Positions 34,233 to 45,212 of a DNA stretch of 64,000 nucleotides are shown one piece after another. The translations under genes and the position numbers were made by a program. A model generated the notes under the pieces. That model had not been told where the DNA came from. It did no database searches and saw only the letters and a program-made list of their open reading frames with translations. The stretch comes from Nemophila menziesii (Eukaryota; Streptophyta; Magnoliopsida; Boraginales; Hydrophyllaceae). The stretch lies in NCBI GenBank assembly GCA_029959085.1, contig JARWIR010000016.1, forward strand, positions 8,787,441 through 8,851,440, read 5' to 3'. Each line of letters opens with the position of its first letter. Within the stretch, counting starts at the first letter, position 1.

Positions 34233-34674
34233 TTATTACTTCCTTTAATAACTTATCCTTTTAAATTTTATAATACAAACAATTATAATTTCTTCCCTCT
34301 TCTTCTAATCCCTCAATCCAAACAAAAACTAAATACTCAAGTGACGATGCAAAATAGAAAAGTAGACAATGGTCCCTCTATCTATATCTCAAGATCTAGT
34401 GAATTTATTACTTCAGATATTTGTCTATTTGTTAAAAGAATAGTTTCAAAATATTTGTCTAATTGATAAAAAAAACATTTTTTTCTACTATTATTTGTAT
34501 TAAAATATCAAATTTATGTTTCAATATATATTTAAAATATTAAAATATTTTATATAGTAAAAAAATGTAATAATTATATTTGCTAATATGTATGAAAAAT
34601 ATAATAGATAAAATTTTGAAACCGTGGGAGTAATGTTTATAAATTTTTCATTATGAAAAAATGCATAAGAGACC

Positions 34675-34795
34675 GCAGAAATACATTTTTTTTTTTTTTT
34701 GTCATGACATAAAATTACACCCTACAAAATCCAAAGTTATCGACCCAAACAAAAAAATCTAAAATAAACATAGATTGACATGTAGAAATATAGTA
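34675..34795 (-). mobile_element. Short LINE/SINE tail inside the duplicated unit
   Basis: Poly(T) (about 34688-34701) and gtcatgac open an insertion that the paralogous position near 59655 lacks. The flanking words agaaataca and agaaatata are the probable target duplication. Confidence 0.55.
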
Positions 34796-34974
34796 TTTTC
34801 TATGACGGAAATTTTTTAAACCAGCTAAGTACTTCACGAACCCATCTTAATTCTTAAACCTCAAATCCATGAGCAAATCCTATTCCACCTGCTAGAAAAC
34901 TTTTAAAATGACTGCTTTTATAGTAGCATTATAATTTTTTAACTTTTAAGGTAAGTATTATAAAGTTTTTGTGA

Positions 34975-35082
34975 ATCTAGCAATTTTTGTATAGTATGTA
35001 GACTTATCGTGCAAATACGGCAAAATAATTTTTTTCGGGCCCCCCAACAAAAAATCTTGGCTCCGCCCCTGGTTAGAATGAA
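34975..35082. mobile_element. One-ended fragment of the GGGGCGGA-type hAT element
   Basis: It ends cgggccccccaacaaaaaat then ggctccgcccctg, the same end type as the element at 36501. The paralogous unit at 59835 lacks it. Confidence 0.5.
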
Positions 35083-35283
35083 TTAATCCTACAAAATCCT
35101 TGAATTATACTTCTTAGAAAAAAGGAAAACGTAAATTTGTAAGATAAAAATGTCGTAAAGAGCATAAGACGAAGAGATCATGAATTAATAGGTATTCACA
35201 TCCTTCAAATTTAAAACATCATTACAATCCTATATTTGATAGTCAGGAGAAGGCTTCTTGTAAATTACTCCCCGCTCATTTCA

Positions 35284-36194
35284 TTACCTGAAAAGAAAAA
35301 AAAAATAAGAAAGGTGCACCCCGTATGAAATATATTACTGAGAATGAAATATATTAAAAACAATAATTATTCATTGACAGTAGCACTGAATTAATATAAG
35401 CGTAAGAAAAGAACACTTTTAATGAGTATAAATTAACTATTAACTAACACTTCACTTAAGGCAATAGACGCCTTTCACAGATTGATTAGAGATTTTGACG
35501 CTTTGAGCTTATACAGAAACTAGTTTATAAATTCATTGGAGTAAAACTTTCCCTTAGTAAAAGAAAAAGAGCAAAGTATAAACCGAGATGAGAAAAAATA
35601 ATTAAAACAAAGGTCTTGACTCTTGTTCAACGACAAGTTATAATAATTGATGTTCATGAAATTCTTTTTTATAAAAGATGCAACCATATATTTTCCAAGC
35701 AAGTCAAGCATCGATATTCTGGGGGTTTTCAACATATGATTTAAGCCAACAATTCTCAGATGAATACTAAAACAAAACAACACCATTAAACAATACTTTC
35801 TTCATCAATCAATAACAAAAAACACCCTTCAATATTTTCTCTTTTCAAATTAGCTATAGATATACAAACGCCCTTTATATGCAGTTTCAATTAACGTTTT
35901 TTATGATAAAATTTTACCTTTTTTTTTTAGTTTAATGCCCTTAATTTATTGTTCGCTAACACAGATACTTCTTTCTATTTTTCCTATTCATTAACCCATA
36001 TAATAATAATAATAATATTGAAAATAGATTACCAACCTAGTCGGTACTGTGGATCCCTGAGCTTGATCTTTTTTCTCCGCTTTGTTGGTGATGATTTTAT
36101 AGCTTTTATAATAATTTTCGAGCTCGGCCCAAATGAATCCTGCCGCCACCACGTAGGCTATCCTATGACTCGTGAAGTAATCTTTCAACGCCAT
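35284..36194 (-). CDS. Small two-exon gene, copy A (53 residues)
   Basis: Coding parts are 36194-36037 and 35287-35284, separated by an intron of about 750 bp with GT (at 36036) and TTTTCAG (at 35288). The protein starts MALKDY and continues FTSHRIAYVVAAGFIWAELE, then a charged tail ending GSTVPTR; the stop codon TAA lies just after the splice. Compared with copies B-D it has lost about 18 codons in frame (the GAVLMKPSVSKN segment). A weakly hydrophobic stretch (IAYVVAAGFIW) followed by an acidic/aromatic segment suggests a short membrane-associated or amphipathic helix. I do not recognise the family. Structure conserved among four paralogues argues for a real gene; the deletion may make this copy non-functional. 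Confidence 0.5.
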
Positions 36195-36304
36195 TGATCT
36201 CTGACTCACTCTATCTCGTTTCTTTTTAGATTTTTTCAACTAAAACGAAAGGAACCCATATATAGGGGTAAACTTACCCTATACGTGAGGTTATAGATAA
36301 GGTA

Positions 36305-38813
36305 ATATTTTGACGGGTAAACTACCAAATACCCCCCCTATGGTTTCAAAAGGTTTAAATACGCTCATGTGGTTTGACAAAGAGTGACGAATAACCCATT
36401 CTGTTACACTTTAACTTACATTACACGCGCCTTAATCTGCAATTGGGTAATTTTTTTTCAATTTTTTAAAATTATATTATTATTTAAATTACACCCTTCT
36501 GGCGGATCCATGTAGGGCCCAGAGGGGGCTCAAGCCCCCCCTGAACCCGTAAAATTTAGGATACGTGACTGCTCGAAAAATAATTTGCCCCCTATGAAAA
36601 TTTATATAAAAGTTAATGCATAAAAGAACTTATAAGTGATTGTGTCGTAGTGGTTTAGTATTTTTACATATTAGCATACGATATAGAGGTTGGAGGTTCG
36701 AATCATAGCATTTACTTCTTCTTTTTTTCCAAATATACATATAATAGAAAAAATTTCTAATATAAATTTTGTATTTGATGATAGTATTACTTAATAATTT
36801 ATTATTTACATCAATCTAATGAATTTATAATGTTTAATTTTTATAAATGGTTTATTTTTCATATTTATAAATTAGAATATTAAAATAACATATGCTATAT
36901 CAATATAATACTAATGATACTATATACATTTAGTGTATATATTGGTGTTGGTTTACATATTTTTTGGGTAATTAAGAACGGGTAAACTAATCAATTAAAG
37001 AGACGATGAATGTAATGGTGTTAGATTATCATATTTGCATTTTAACCTTTCTTGTTATGTGTTTATGTATCTTATTTTTACTTTAAAAAATTTAAGAAAG
37101 GGTTGATCCCCGAACTTCTATATATTTCAAGCCCCCCCTCAATTTAGGTTCTGGATCCGCCCCTGCTTCTCCTTGTTTTAAATCATTTTTAAAGCTTCAC
37201 TATACTACATGTAATAGTTGTCCGACATTTTGATCGATATCGGAAGGTCTGAATTTGTGAAGGCGATCTAAGGACAGGATGATTCGAAGAGCAAATAAAA
37301 AAGAAATCGGATTGCTTTCATGTGATAAGGCTAAGGTTAGGATCTACAAAAGTCCAATTGAGCGTTTGGACCTGAGTTTAGGATTTGCCATGGGAGTGGA
37401 GTGTTGGACATACGGTTAATCTCAAAGTGCATATTCAACTCTACTTCTCGATCCTTTCTCTCTTTATCGATTAGGTTTTGTATATTATTTTTCTAATAAT
37501 TTGATTTTACCGAATGATTTTCTAATTCTCTTCTATTCTCTCAAAGATATTTAATTTGCAAAATATTACCAGATGTGTTTGATAAAACTTCTCACTGAGT
37601 ATCCTTCTTTTTCTAGGTGTTTTTTTTAGGTTAATTGCGCCATTGGCCCCTTTGTTAATCTGAACTAGTGATCAGATATATTTCCCTGGTTCTTTACTGA
37701 TTTAGATATTTTCTATTTAATTTCAGAATTGCTCAGTTATATTTTTACAGTTCTTTACTGATTTAGATATCTCTTGTTTAATTTTAGAATTGCAAACCAT
37801 GAGTGTTCTTGATACATTCTCCCGTTGAAGACTTCATCAAATAAGCTTTTGTAAAACAAATTCCAGATCTTGGTCAAAATAAAGATTGATGCAAGCCTTT
37901 CAGAATTATTCATTGGGCAACGCAAATTATGTAGTTTTCGTGTAGGCTAATTAAGTCATAAAGATCATCATGATAAGATAAATTTGTACAGAAAATTGAT
38001 GGATTAAAGTATTATAGTTGCATAATACTCTCTACGTTGTACAAGATATTTTTATGAATGTTAAGGTGTACTTGCAGATTTCATTATAAATTTATTAGAT
38101 TAGTTGACTTTATTGCTATGTTGGATTGTCTGAGAATTCTATGATTGGTTCTGAGTTTTTATGGACTAATAAACGTGACAGTATTAGTGAAAAAATAGTA
38201 AAATATATGGTTTTGAATGAAGTGTCAATTGTTCTAATCATATTGATCAAATTTTTACAATGCTTTATGATGATAAAAGAGCTCCTGCAACTTTTAAGTA
38301 CTTTGATATTTGATCCTCTCAGCCATAACTTCTCAATGTTATAAGAGATGCTTGAGTGGTGCTAACAAGGTACTCATATGTATAATGTGGAATGAAAGAT
38401 TAAAAGAGTCAATGGCTTTCTTAAAGTTACTAATTCAGGTTTAAAAGAATGATGAAATTGAGCATTTAACAAAAAGAACTTAAAGATCAGCAGCGGCTGC
38501 ACATGGTTTTATACATGTAACTTGCAGATTCTTTTAAATGATAAAACATTTCATACAAGTACATGTAATGCTTGAAAGCTAATAATAAAAACCTTTTATG
38601 GGTTTTGATTTTTTACATATAACTAAACATAAAGAGTAAAATAGGGTTTAATGTATCTAATTAACACCGTTAGTGTTAAATGTTACAGAATGAGTAATTT
38701 TTTACTTTTTGTCAAAGCATAGGGGGATAATAGTTACTTTTGAAACCATAGGAAGGTTTTTTACTGTTTGTAAATCCACAGGAGGGTATTTGGTACTTTA
38801 CCCATATTTTGAC
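36305..38813. mobile_element. Mutator-like non-autonomous element with 10-bp TSD
   Basis: The element at 36315-38803 (2,489 bp) starts GGGTAAACTACCAAATACCC and ends with the inverted GGGTATTTGGTACTTTACCC. Inverted homology extends about 100 bp inward (tatggtttcaaaag). The 10-bp repeat ATATTTTGAC flanks it at 36305-36314 and 38804-38813. It interrupts the flank between gene copies A and B. No transposase is recognised. It contains a nested hAT-type element (36501-37165). The rest (37180-38640) could be captured host sequence, but no protein was identified. Confidence 0.88.
36501..37165. mobile_element. hAT-type element with GGCGGATCCA ends and a tRNA-like interior
   Basis: The left end ggcggatccatgtagggccc with gctcaagccccccct and the right end, inverted, caggggcggatccagaacct with the same gggggggcttg motif form terminal repeats. 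cttct lies on both flanks. At 36648-36704 a tRNA-like pol III pair is visible: tagtggtttagta (box A-like) and ggttcgaatc (box B). Confidence 0.65.
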
Positions 38814-39118
38814 AAAAAAAGAACATAGTAATCAAGTAAATATCTTACTATATGGCTTGTTTCTTTCTTTTCCTTTTATTTTTTATTTTTTGGTGTTTAC
38901 ATATATACCATATCGATTTCTTTTGTTGTATTTAAAAGTTAAAAATAATATATATAGTTAAAACCTCAACATTCTTTAAAACCTCAACATTCTTTAAAAA
39001 GAAAAAATCTCTTGACAGAAAATAAAAAAAAAAGAAATTACCGTTAACTACCAAAATTGATGGAGGAGGTCGATTTTTACTAACAACTTCTTCTTCTTTC
39101 TTTTTTTGAACTATTAGT

Positions 39119-39327
39119 ATCTTTTTAGAGTAATGATATATGTCACCCCTTTTCATGTCACCATTTTATCACCCTTCTATATATATGTTCTGATTTCCTT
39201 GAATAGAAGATAGAGACAAATTAAATAGGATAGAGAAATCAATTCATTGGTACATGTAGGCATACATGTAGGAGGTGATAAAAGGATGATACAAAAAGGG
39301 TGACAAATATCATTACTCATCCTTTTA
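39119..39327. mobile_element. Mutator-type MITE with GAGTAATG ends
   Basis: The element at 39128-39318 (191 bp) starts GAGTAATGATATATGTCACC and ends with the inverted counterpart (tgacaaatatcattactc). Flanks are atcttttta (39119-39127) and atcctttta (39319-39327), 8 of 9 identical. A relative with the same ends sits at 63867. Confidence 0.8.
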
Positions 39328-39815
39328 ACATTCTTTTTTACAATCACCGCCTCAGCAACTTATTCAACAACCTCTTCTATCTCTTCTTCTACCTCTTTTA
39401 GCTAGAAGGTTGACTCTTTCTCTTTCATCACGGGAAAGGATGGAGGTAATTGCTTCATTGAAAGAAGATAATGCGTCATTGAAGGAAGATGATGAGGGAA
39501 ATCTAATGCCAAAAGTAGAAGTTGTACCACTTGTGGCAAATACAACCAATTGAATAAAATTCTCCGAAGAGTTCAACCACCAGCAGAAAGTAGAAGGTAA
39601 TGGAAGAGTTTCACCTGAAATTCCGTAAAATCCACGTAAAGAGCAAAGTTTTCATGGACAAGGAGGCCAATTTCAAGTTCTAACAGTTAGAGATTCGCTC
39701 TCCAATTATTCAAGTTACTCGATCTAGATATGTTTAATTAATTCATGAGTTATGGTAACTCCAGTTGTTCAAATTCTTTAATATTAACTTTTAAAATAAA
39801 GAAGCTATCATTTGA

Positions 39816-39821
<6 letters not shown>

Positions 39822-39889
<68 letters not shown>
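39822..39889. repeat. (TA)n microsatellite
   Basis: About 33 TA units lie at a position where the paralogous site at 62214 has only a few. Confidence 0.95.
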
Positions 39890-39892
<3 letters not shown>

Positions 39893-40445
39893 TGCAGGAT
39901 AGATTCTGACCAATTAAATGGAATGTATAAGATTGTTATTACTTTGCTTTTCATAGAAGCACTAAAAACTTGAGCTACAATGAAGAATAGAAAAAGAGGC
40001 AAGGATCTAGTGTATTTATTAACGTTTATACGATTTCATTAAGAAAAAATACATGCAAGAATATACTCAAATATCCATTACAGCCAATTATTAAAAAAAA
40101 AAAAACCGTGTTAGCCATCAAATCCATGAGGAAGTCTCATTCCAATATAATAGTAGCATTATAATCCTTTGACTGTCTTGATTTTTTACATTCACGAGCT
40201 ATTACAATTGTTTCATTTGAATAAGTCTACCAAAGAACAAAGTAACAAAGGAAAATGTAAATTTGTAACATAGAAAAGTCATAAAGAGCATAAGACGAAG
40301 AGATCAAGAGTTAATAGGCATTCACATCCTTTGTATAGTCAAAACAGAAAGAGGGATATAACTTGAAATTTAAATTATCATGATAGTTCATTATCTTATA
40401 TCTAATAGTCAGGAGAAGGATTCTGGTAATTACTCCTCGCTCATT

Positions 40446-41294
40446 TCATTGCCTGAAAAGAAGAAAAATAAGAAAGGTGCACCACAGATAAAACCATAAT
40501 ATATAGTGAGAATCAATATTTTAAAAACAATAATTATTAATTGAACAGTAGCACTAACATTAAATAAGCATACGAGAAAGAAGAAGAAAATGAACGCTTG
40601 AGTTGTGGTTGCAAATGCAACTATTAAACCTTAAACACTTCTAATGGGTATTAACTATTAATTAACACTTCACTTAAGGCAATATATAGACGCCTTTCAC
40701 AGCTTGATTAAAGATTTTTACGCTATGACCTTATACAGAAACTTTCCCAGAGAAAAGTATAAACTGAATAATATAACAATTAAAACAAAGGACTTGACCC
40801 TTGATCAACAACAAAAACAAAACAAGGTCAGTATATATGTGAAAAGAAAATAATAATGACAACTATTTGATATTCATGAAATCGTTTTTTATAAAATATT
40901 CAACCATATATTAATCAAACAAGTCAAGCATCAATATTGTTAGGGTTCTTCAACTAACTTATATGTAAAATTTAAGCAGATGAAGTAAAAGGTAAATAGG
41001 AAGCCAACAATTATCAGATGATCAATATACTAAAACAAAACAACTAACACAAAACTTTAGAATTTCAACAACACTTTCTTCGTCAATCAATCACACAACA
41101 CACCCTCCAATATTTTCTCTTTTGAAATTAGCTATAGATACACAAACGCCTTGCAGTTTCAATAAACGTTTTTTTATGATAAAATTTAACTTTTTGTAGT
41201 TTAATGCCCTTAATTTATTCTTCGCTATACTTATGACAGATGCTTCTTTCTATTTTTCTTATTCATTAACCCATATAACAACAACAACAACAAC

Positions 41295-41353
<59 letters not shown>

Positions 41354-41566
41354 AAATTAGATTGCTAACCTAGTGGATTCTGTGGAGCCTGACCTTAATT
41401 GTTCTTTCTCAGATTGAGTTCTGTTGTACCAACCTTTGAGTTCGGAAATAAGGAAACCTGTTACCACGTAGGTTAAGGGTTTATTCAAAATGCTATCTTT
41501 ATGTTTTGAAACATACGGTTGCATCAATTCGGCACCCAGGACTCTGAAGTAATCACCCAACGTCAT
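40446..41566 (-). CDS. Small two-exon gene, copy B (67 residues)
   Basis: Coding parts are 41566-41370 and 40452-40446; the intron runs from GT at 41369 to TTTTCAG at 40453. The protein starts MTLGDYFRVLGAELMQPYVS, has PLTYVVTGFLISELKGWY and ends TESTRQ. It aligns with copy D along its length (GA-LM-P-VSK, YVV-GF, WY) but is the most diverged of the four. Downstream of the splice the 3' UTR is shared with the other copies (ggagtaatt, ccttctcctgac). Upstream, on the minus strand, tatatatgggcctc offers a TATA region and a TGGGCC site II-like motif. No function is assigned. Confidence 0.5.
41276..41350. repeat. (CAA)n/(TAA)n microsatellite in intron of gene B
   Basis: Six CAA-like units and about 20 TAA units lie just inside the donor side of the intron. 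Copies A, C and D have only 4-5 TAA units there. Confidence 0.95.
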
Positions 41567-41618
41567 TGATCGCTATAGTACTCTCTCTCTCACAGAAATT
41601 TTCAACCAAAACGAAAGA

Positions 41619-41621
41619 GGC

Positions 41622-41624
<3 letters not shown>
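41619..41624 (-). promoter_or_regulatory. Possible site II (TGGGCC) upstream of gene B
   Basis: The minus strand reads TGGGCC 53 bases upstream of the start codon, next to a TA-rich region. Site II elements are common in plant promoters of mitochondrial and ribosomal protein genes. Copy A has TGGGTT at the same place. Single-motif evidence is weak. Confidence 0.3.
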
Positions 41625-41665
<41 letters not shown>

Positions 41666-41699
41666 CAACTTCGGGTCTGAGAGATCGAATGAAATGATA

Positions 41700-42545
41700 C
41701 CCGTTAATGATTAATGGTTACTCGTTTACTAACCGACCAAAAAATAAGTTTATTCATGGGAAGAATAATTTTCCTTTGGGATGTACTAAGATCTGTTTTT
41801 CAAACACTTAAGGCCTCAAGTCGTCCTTATTTGGTTTGTGAAAATAACTTTAATTTTTGTTTTTAATATTTTCAGAAAATATGAAAAACATCGATTTTAC
41901 GTTCTCTAATATAGAAACGTTTTCATTTAATTTTTCAGAAATCTGTTTTCATTTTCTTTAGCCAAACACGTTGTTATTAGTATTTTGAAAACATAGAAAA
42001 TTAAAACAGAAAATACCAATTATTTTCACGAACCAAACAAGACTTTAAATAGATAAATAATAAAATAGAAGGTTAAAATATTTGTTAATCAATACTCCTT
42101 GGGAAATGGTCACACAATCAAACCTAACCTTACCAAAACTCGATACATCATCATCACTCGACACCTCACTACACCTAACCTCACAACTTCTCACAGCACC
42201 TAGAATCACCAATAGTCACCGACGAGACCTCACATCACCATATCGGCGAAACCTCACCGCACCGTACCTAACCTCGTCTCGTCGTTCTAGTCTAACCGTG
42301 ATAGCCTCACCGTTCTACGTTGCTCAAAATTTTGATTTACAACTCTGATACCTCGTCGTAGCTCTGATTTACAACTCCGAATTTATAACTCGTCAAGTGC
42401 TCACATCTCATCGAAACACAAGTAACTATCTTATTCTGTCACTCTCTGTTCCAATTCTCACATACAAACGCCTAAAATGATTTGATTAAAGCTAATTGAG
42501 ACTCACTCATACAAATTTCACGTCTCTCTAAACTTTTTCAAGGTG
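41700..42545. other. Intergenic, with a cctcac/cctaacc-rich patch
   Basis: At 42110-42310 the sequence is unusually rich in cctaacc, cctcac and ctcgtc words, giving a low-complexity open frame that I do not regard as coding. The rest is AT-rich. Confidence 0.4.
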
Positions 42546-42563
42546 AAAATTTAGGTGACCATG

Positions 42564-42760
<197 letters not shown>

Positions 42761-42789
42761 GTTTAAAACTTTCGTAAAACACCCTTATA

Positions 42790-43527
42790 TATATATATAT
42801 AAAACTACTAAATTAAAATTCTAAAAATAACACCAAACACAATTCACCCCACTAATTCTCTCTCTCTCCCCCCACTAATCTAGATTTATCGGCCATTTCA
42901 ACTTTAAAGATGGAACATGAGTCATATATTGAATATGTATATTTATATGGAGTGACTGATAAACTTGCTAAATGTACTTGGTTTAATATTGATATTTCAG
43001 ATTGTTCTTGCGGGTCAATTGTTATTTTTTCTAGTAGTCTTCCTCTTTTGTGTAGGAGTAAAGGTATCGGATAAGTGTTGTACGGTGTATTTCTCTTTTG
43101 ACTAAAAAAAATATGCATGCTTATTTATTTCTATAAACATATTAAAATCTTGTAAATTTAATAATAACATTATAGGAGGGTCCTTTAGTTATGGTAGCAT
43201 TGGAATTTAAATTGTGATGTGGTGTCTATAATAATTGTATAATCACGATGAAATCTATTTTAGTAACCAATTCCAAATCCATAGAAGTTAACTGGATATC
43301 AATCCAAAAAACAACCATTTTATATGGATAATTATCTTGTCCTAATCCTATACACACTTACATGCACTTTCTCTTATACATTTTCCAATATCCCTAATCT
43401 TGAATTTATTAACATTGAACCTCCGTTCTCACTGTATTTTTTCAATTAACGAATCTCATCCATTCTCATTCTCATTCTCCTTCTCCATACCCGATAACCT
43501 CAACAACACCTCCCCTATCCACCCACC
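42790..43527. other. Intergenic sequence, no gene seen
   Basis: AT-rich with a ctcattctcattctc/acccaccc patch at 43460-43532, which is the target of the LTR element. Confidence 0.35.
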
Positions 43528-43532
43528 CACCC

Positions 43533-45027
43533 TGATGTCTCCTCATTTGTGATAGTTAAATATACTTCAGAGACATCATTTTAGGCTTATTTATTAGTTT
43601 ATAGGTTGATTTTAGCTTAATTTAGTGCACTTTCCTATTTTGAGTCTTGATTTGTAGAATTATTATTTTTAGAGCATATTGGGTTTAATTGTTTATTTAG
43701 TGTGAAGCTTTAAAGATAATTATGGAGATTAATTAGAGTCCAAGTCAAAGACTACAACTTATGGAAAGAGATATGCATGGAAATTGGAGATAGAAGGAAA
43801 CTGAGTTCAAATAGGAAAAGGAAAAGCTGCCTAAATATGGGATTCTGTAGTACACGTCCAAAGATTGGTGTTTTTACCTAAGAAATAGGCCGAATTTGGT
43901 AATTTCCTTCTATAGGGCCTAGATAATTCTGTTGCGATTCTTTTGGTATCTTGTGGAGCAAACTCCGACCAATAACGAAGAAGATACACTCAAAACAACG
44001 CAGCAGTGTTTATCTTACGAATTTGGGTTGGGCCAGGAGCCCATTACTTGAAGTTATCTCCAAGAAATGAATTAGGTCAACCTATACCCTATAAATACAG
44101 CCTCTTAACACTCTTAAATCATCCTTGGCCAGACCTTAAGGCCAAGAAGAAGCTACAACACAAGAGAAAAAGTCTGGAAGGAGCTGTGCAACAACTATGT
44201 CTCCTTCAACCTCTTATTTTGTAACTCTTTTCTCTTCCCTTCTTTGTATGAATTAATTCCTTTTAGTTTGAGTATTTAGCATATATGTATGAACCCTAGT
44301 TTTGATTGACATCTATCTGATTTGGGAACTTAATGTTTTAAATTGAATTATAGTTTTTATTCTCTGTTTATGTGTTTGGATTTATATTCTGTGTTCTTGT
44401 GGATGCGCGCCCATATAGAATTACCATCTAGTAATTAGGTCACCATTGACAACGGTGTTTAATTGCATGTTTAGCACATAACGTCTAGTATTAGGTCTGA
44501 TCTGACAACCCAACCTATCTAGATAATCACTATGGTTGAGTCTTGTGACTCTTTACCAATTACAGGAAAAGTTTGCTTAGGAAGCCTTATTGACACAGGT
44601 AAATCCTATTTTAAACTACCGATAGCATATTGGGACCGATTAGGGAAATACTACATAATTTACCCTTACGTGTTTAGAACGGCAAAACTAGTGGGGATTG
44701 CATGCTAATTACTCAAGCTAGACTTTCATACCATCTTCTTTTCTTTTATTTATTTTCTGTCTTTAATTTAGTAGTTTAGTTTTCTTATTAAAAACCAAAT
44801 AAATATCTGTCTTTCTCTTCTTTATCCTTGCGTATTATTATCTATCTTTTATATCTGCACTTGATAATTTGCATAAGTTCTCTCTAACTTTCGTTAGTCC
44901 CTGAGGAACGAATCTTCTTATCATTAAAACTTGCATACGTCCTGTAATACTTGCAGTACAGTGTTAGTTTAGGGTGTGTATTTGCACTTATTTATATCAT
45001 TATTTTATCACACCTTAGGCCACACCA
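43533..45027 (+). repeat. 5' LTR
   Basis: TG...CA ends; a plausible TATA box (ctataaatacagcc, about 44089-44102) precedes the likely R start. A short open frame at 44006-44224 recurs identically in the 3' LTR and is not considered a gene. Confidence 0.93.
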
Positions 45028-45033
45028 AGTTTT

Positions 45034-45051
45034 TGGCGCCGCTGCCGGGGA
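45034..45051 (+). promoter_or_regulatory. Primer binding site, tRNA-Asp type
   Basis: TGGCGCCGCTGCCGGGGA is complementary to the 3' end of plant tRNA-Asp with one mismatch (C for T at position 9), six bases after the LTR. Confidence 0.8.
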
Positions 45052-45212
45052 CTACATCGTTAGTCCTTGTGCAATTATCCTGTGCTTTTATTTTAGTTAG
45101 TTCTATTTTACGCTTTTCTTTTTAGTTTTTGTTTTACAGATTTTTTTTAGGCGGAAGCAGATTTATTAGGAGATAAAGGTTTCGTGTTATTAGATCCTGA
45201 AGAAGCTAATTC

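Larger units (their letters stand above)
33178..34332. mobile_element. Harbinger/Tourist-like MITE with TAA target duplication
   Basis: The left end GGGTTTGTTTGGATATAGAG and the right end, inverted, GTTTTTGTTTGGATTGAGGG form terminal repeats. The flanks are TAA at 33178-33180 and 34330-34332, the 3-bp target typical of PIF/Harbinger elements. A LINE 3' end (33490-34232) is inserted within it. Confidence 0.6.
31540..41700. repeat. Segmental duplication, block 1 (gene copies A and B)
   Basis: This stretch corresponds to 58320-63730. Matching landmarks in the same order: the GA/TA-microsatellite element, the flank words tgttcaaattctttggtat and caatgtataagattgtta, gene copy A with its intron, the shared upstream flank (gaacatagtaatcaagtaaa), acaatcaccgcctcagc, tcttctacctcttt, then gene copy B. 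Insertions specific to block 1 are the MITE/LINE at 33181-34329, the MULE at 36315-38803 and the MITE at 39128-39318. A-C and B-D are the corresponding pairs. Confidence 0.75.

Noticed and set aside
36641..36710. Functional tRNA gene
   Set aside because: Only box A/B-like motifs are present; no cloverleaf stems could be formed by eye.
41276..41350. Possible CRISPR-like or regularly spaced array
   Set aside because: It is a plain trinucleotide microsatellite without spacers; no CRISPR array exists in the window.
42110..42348. Ser/Thr-rich 88-codon frame in a cctcac-rich patch
   Set aside because: Low-complexity tandem-like DNA explains the open frame.
44006..44224. 72-codon open frame, identical at 49963-50181
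   Set aside because: It lies in the LTR U3/R region and is duplicated only because the LTRs are duplicated; no domain is seen.
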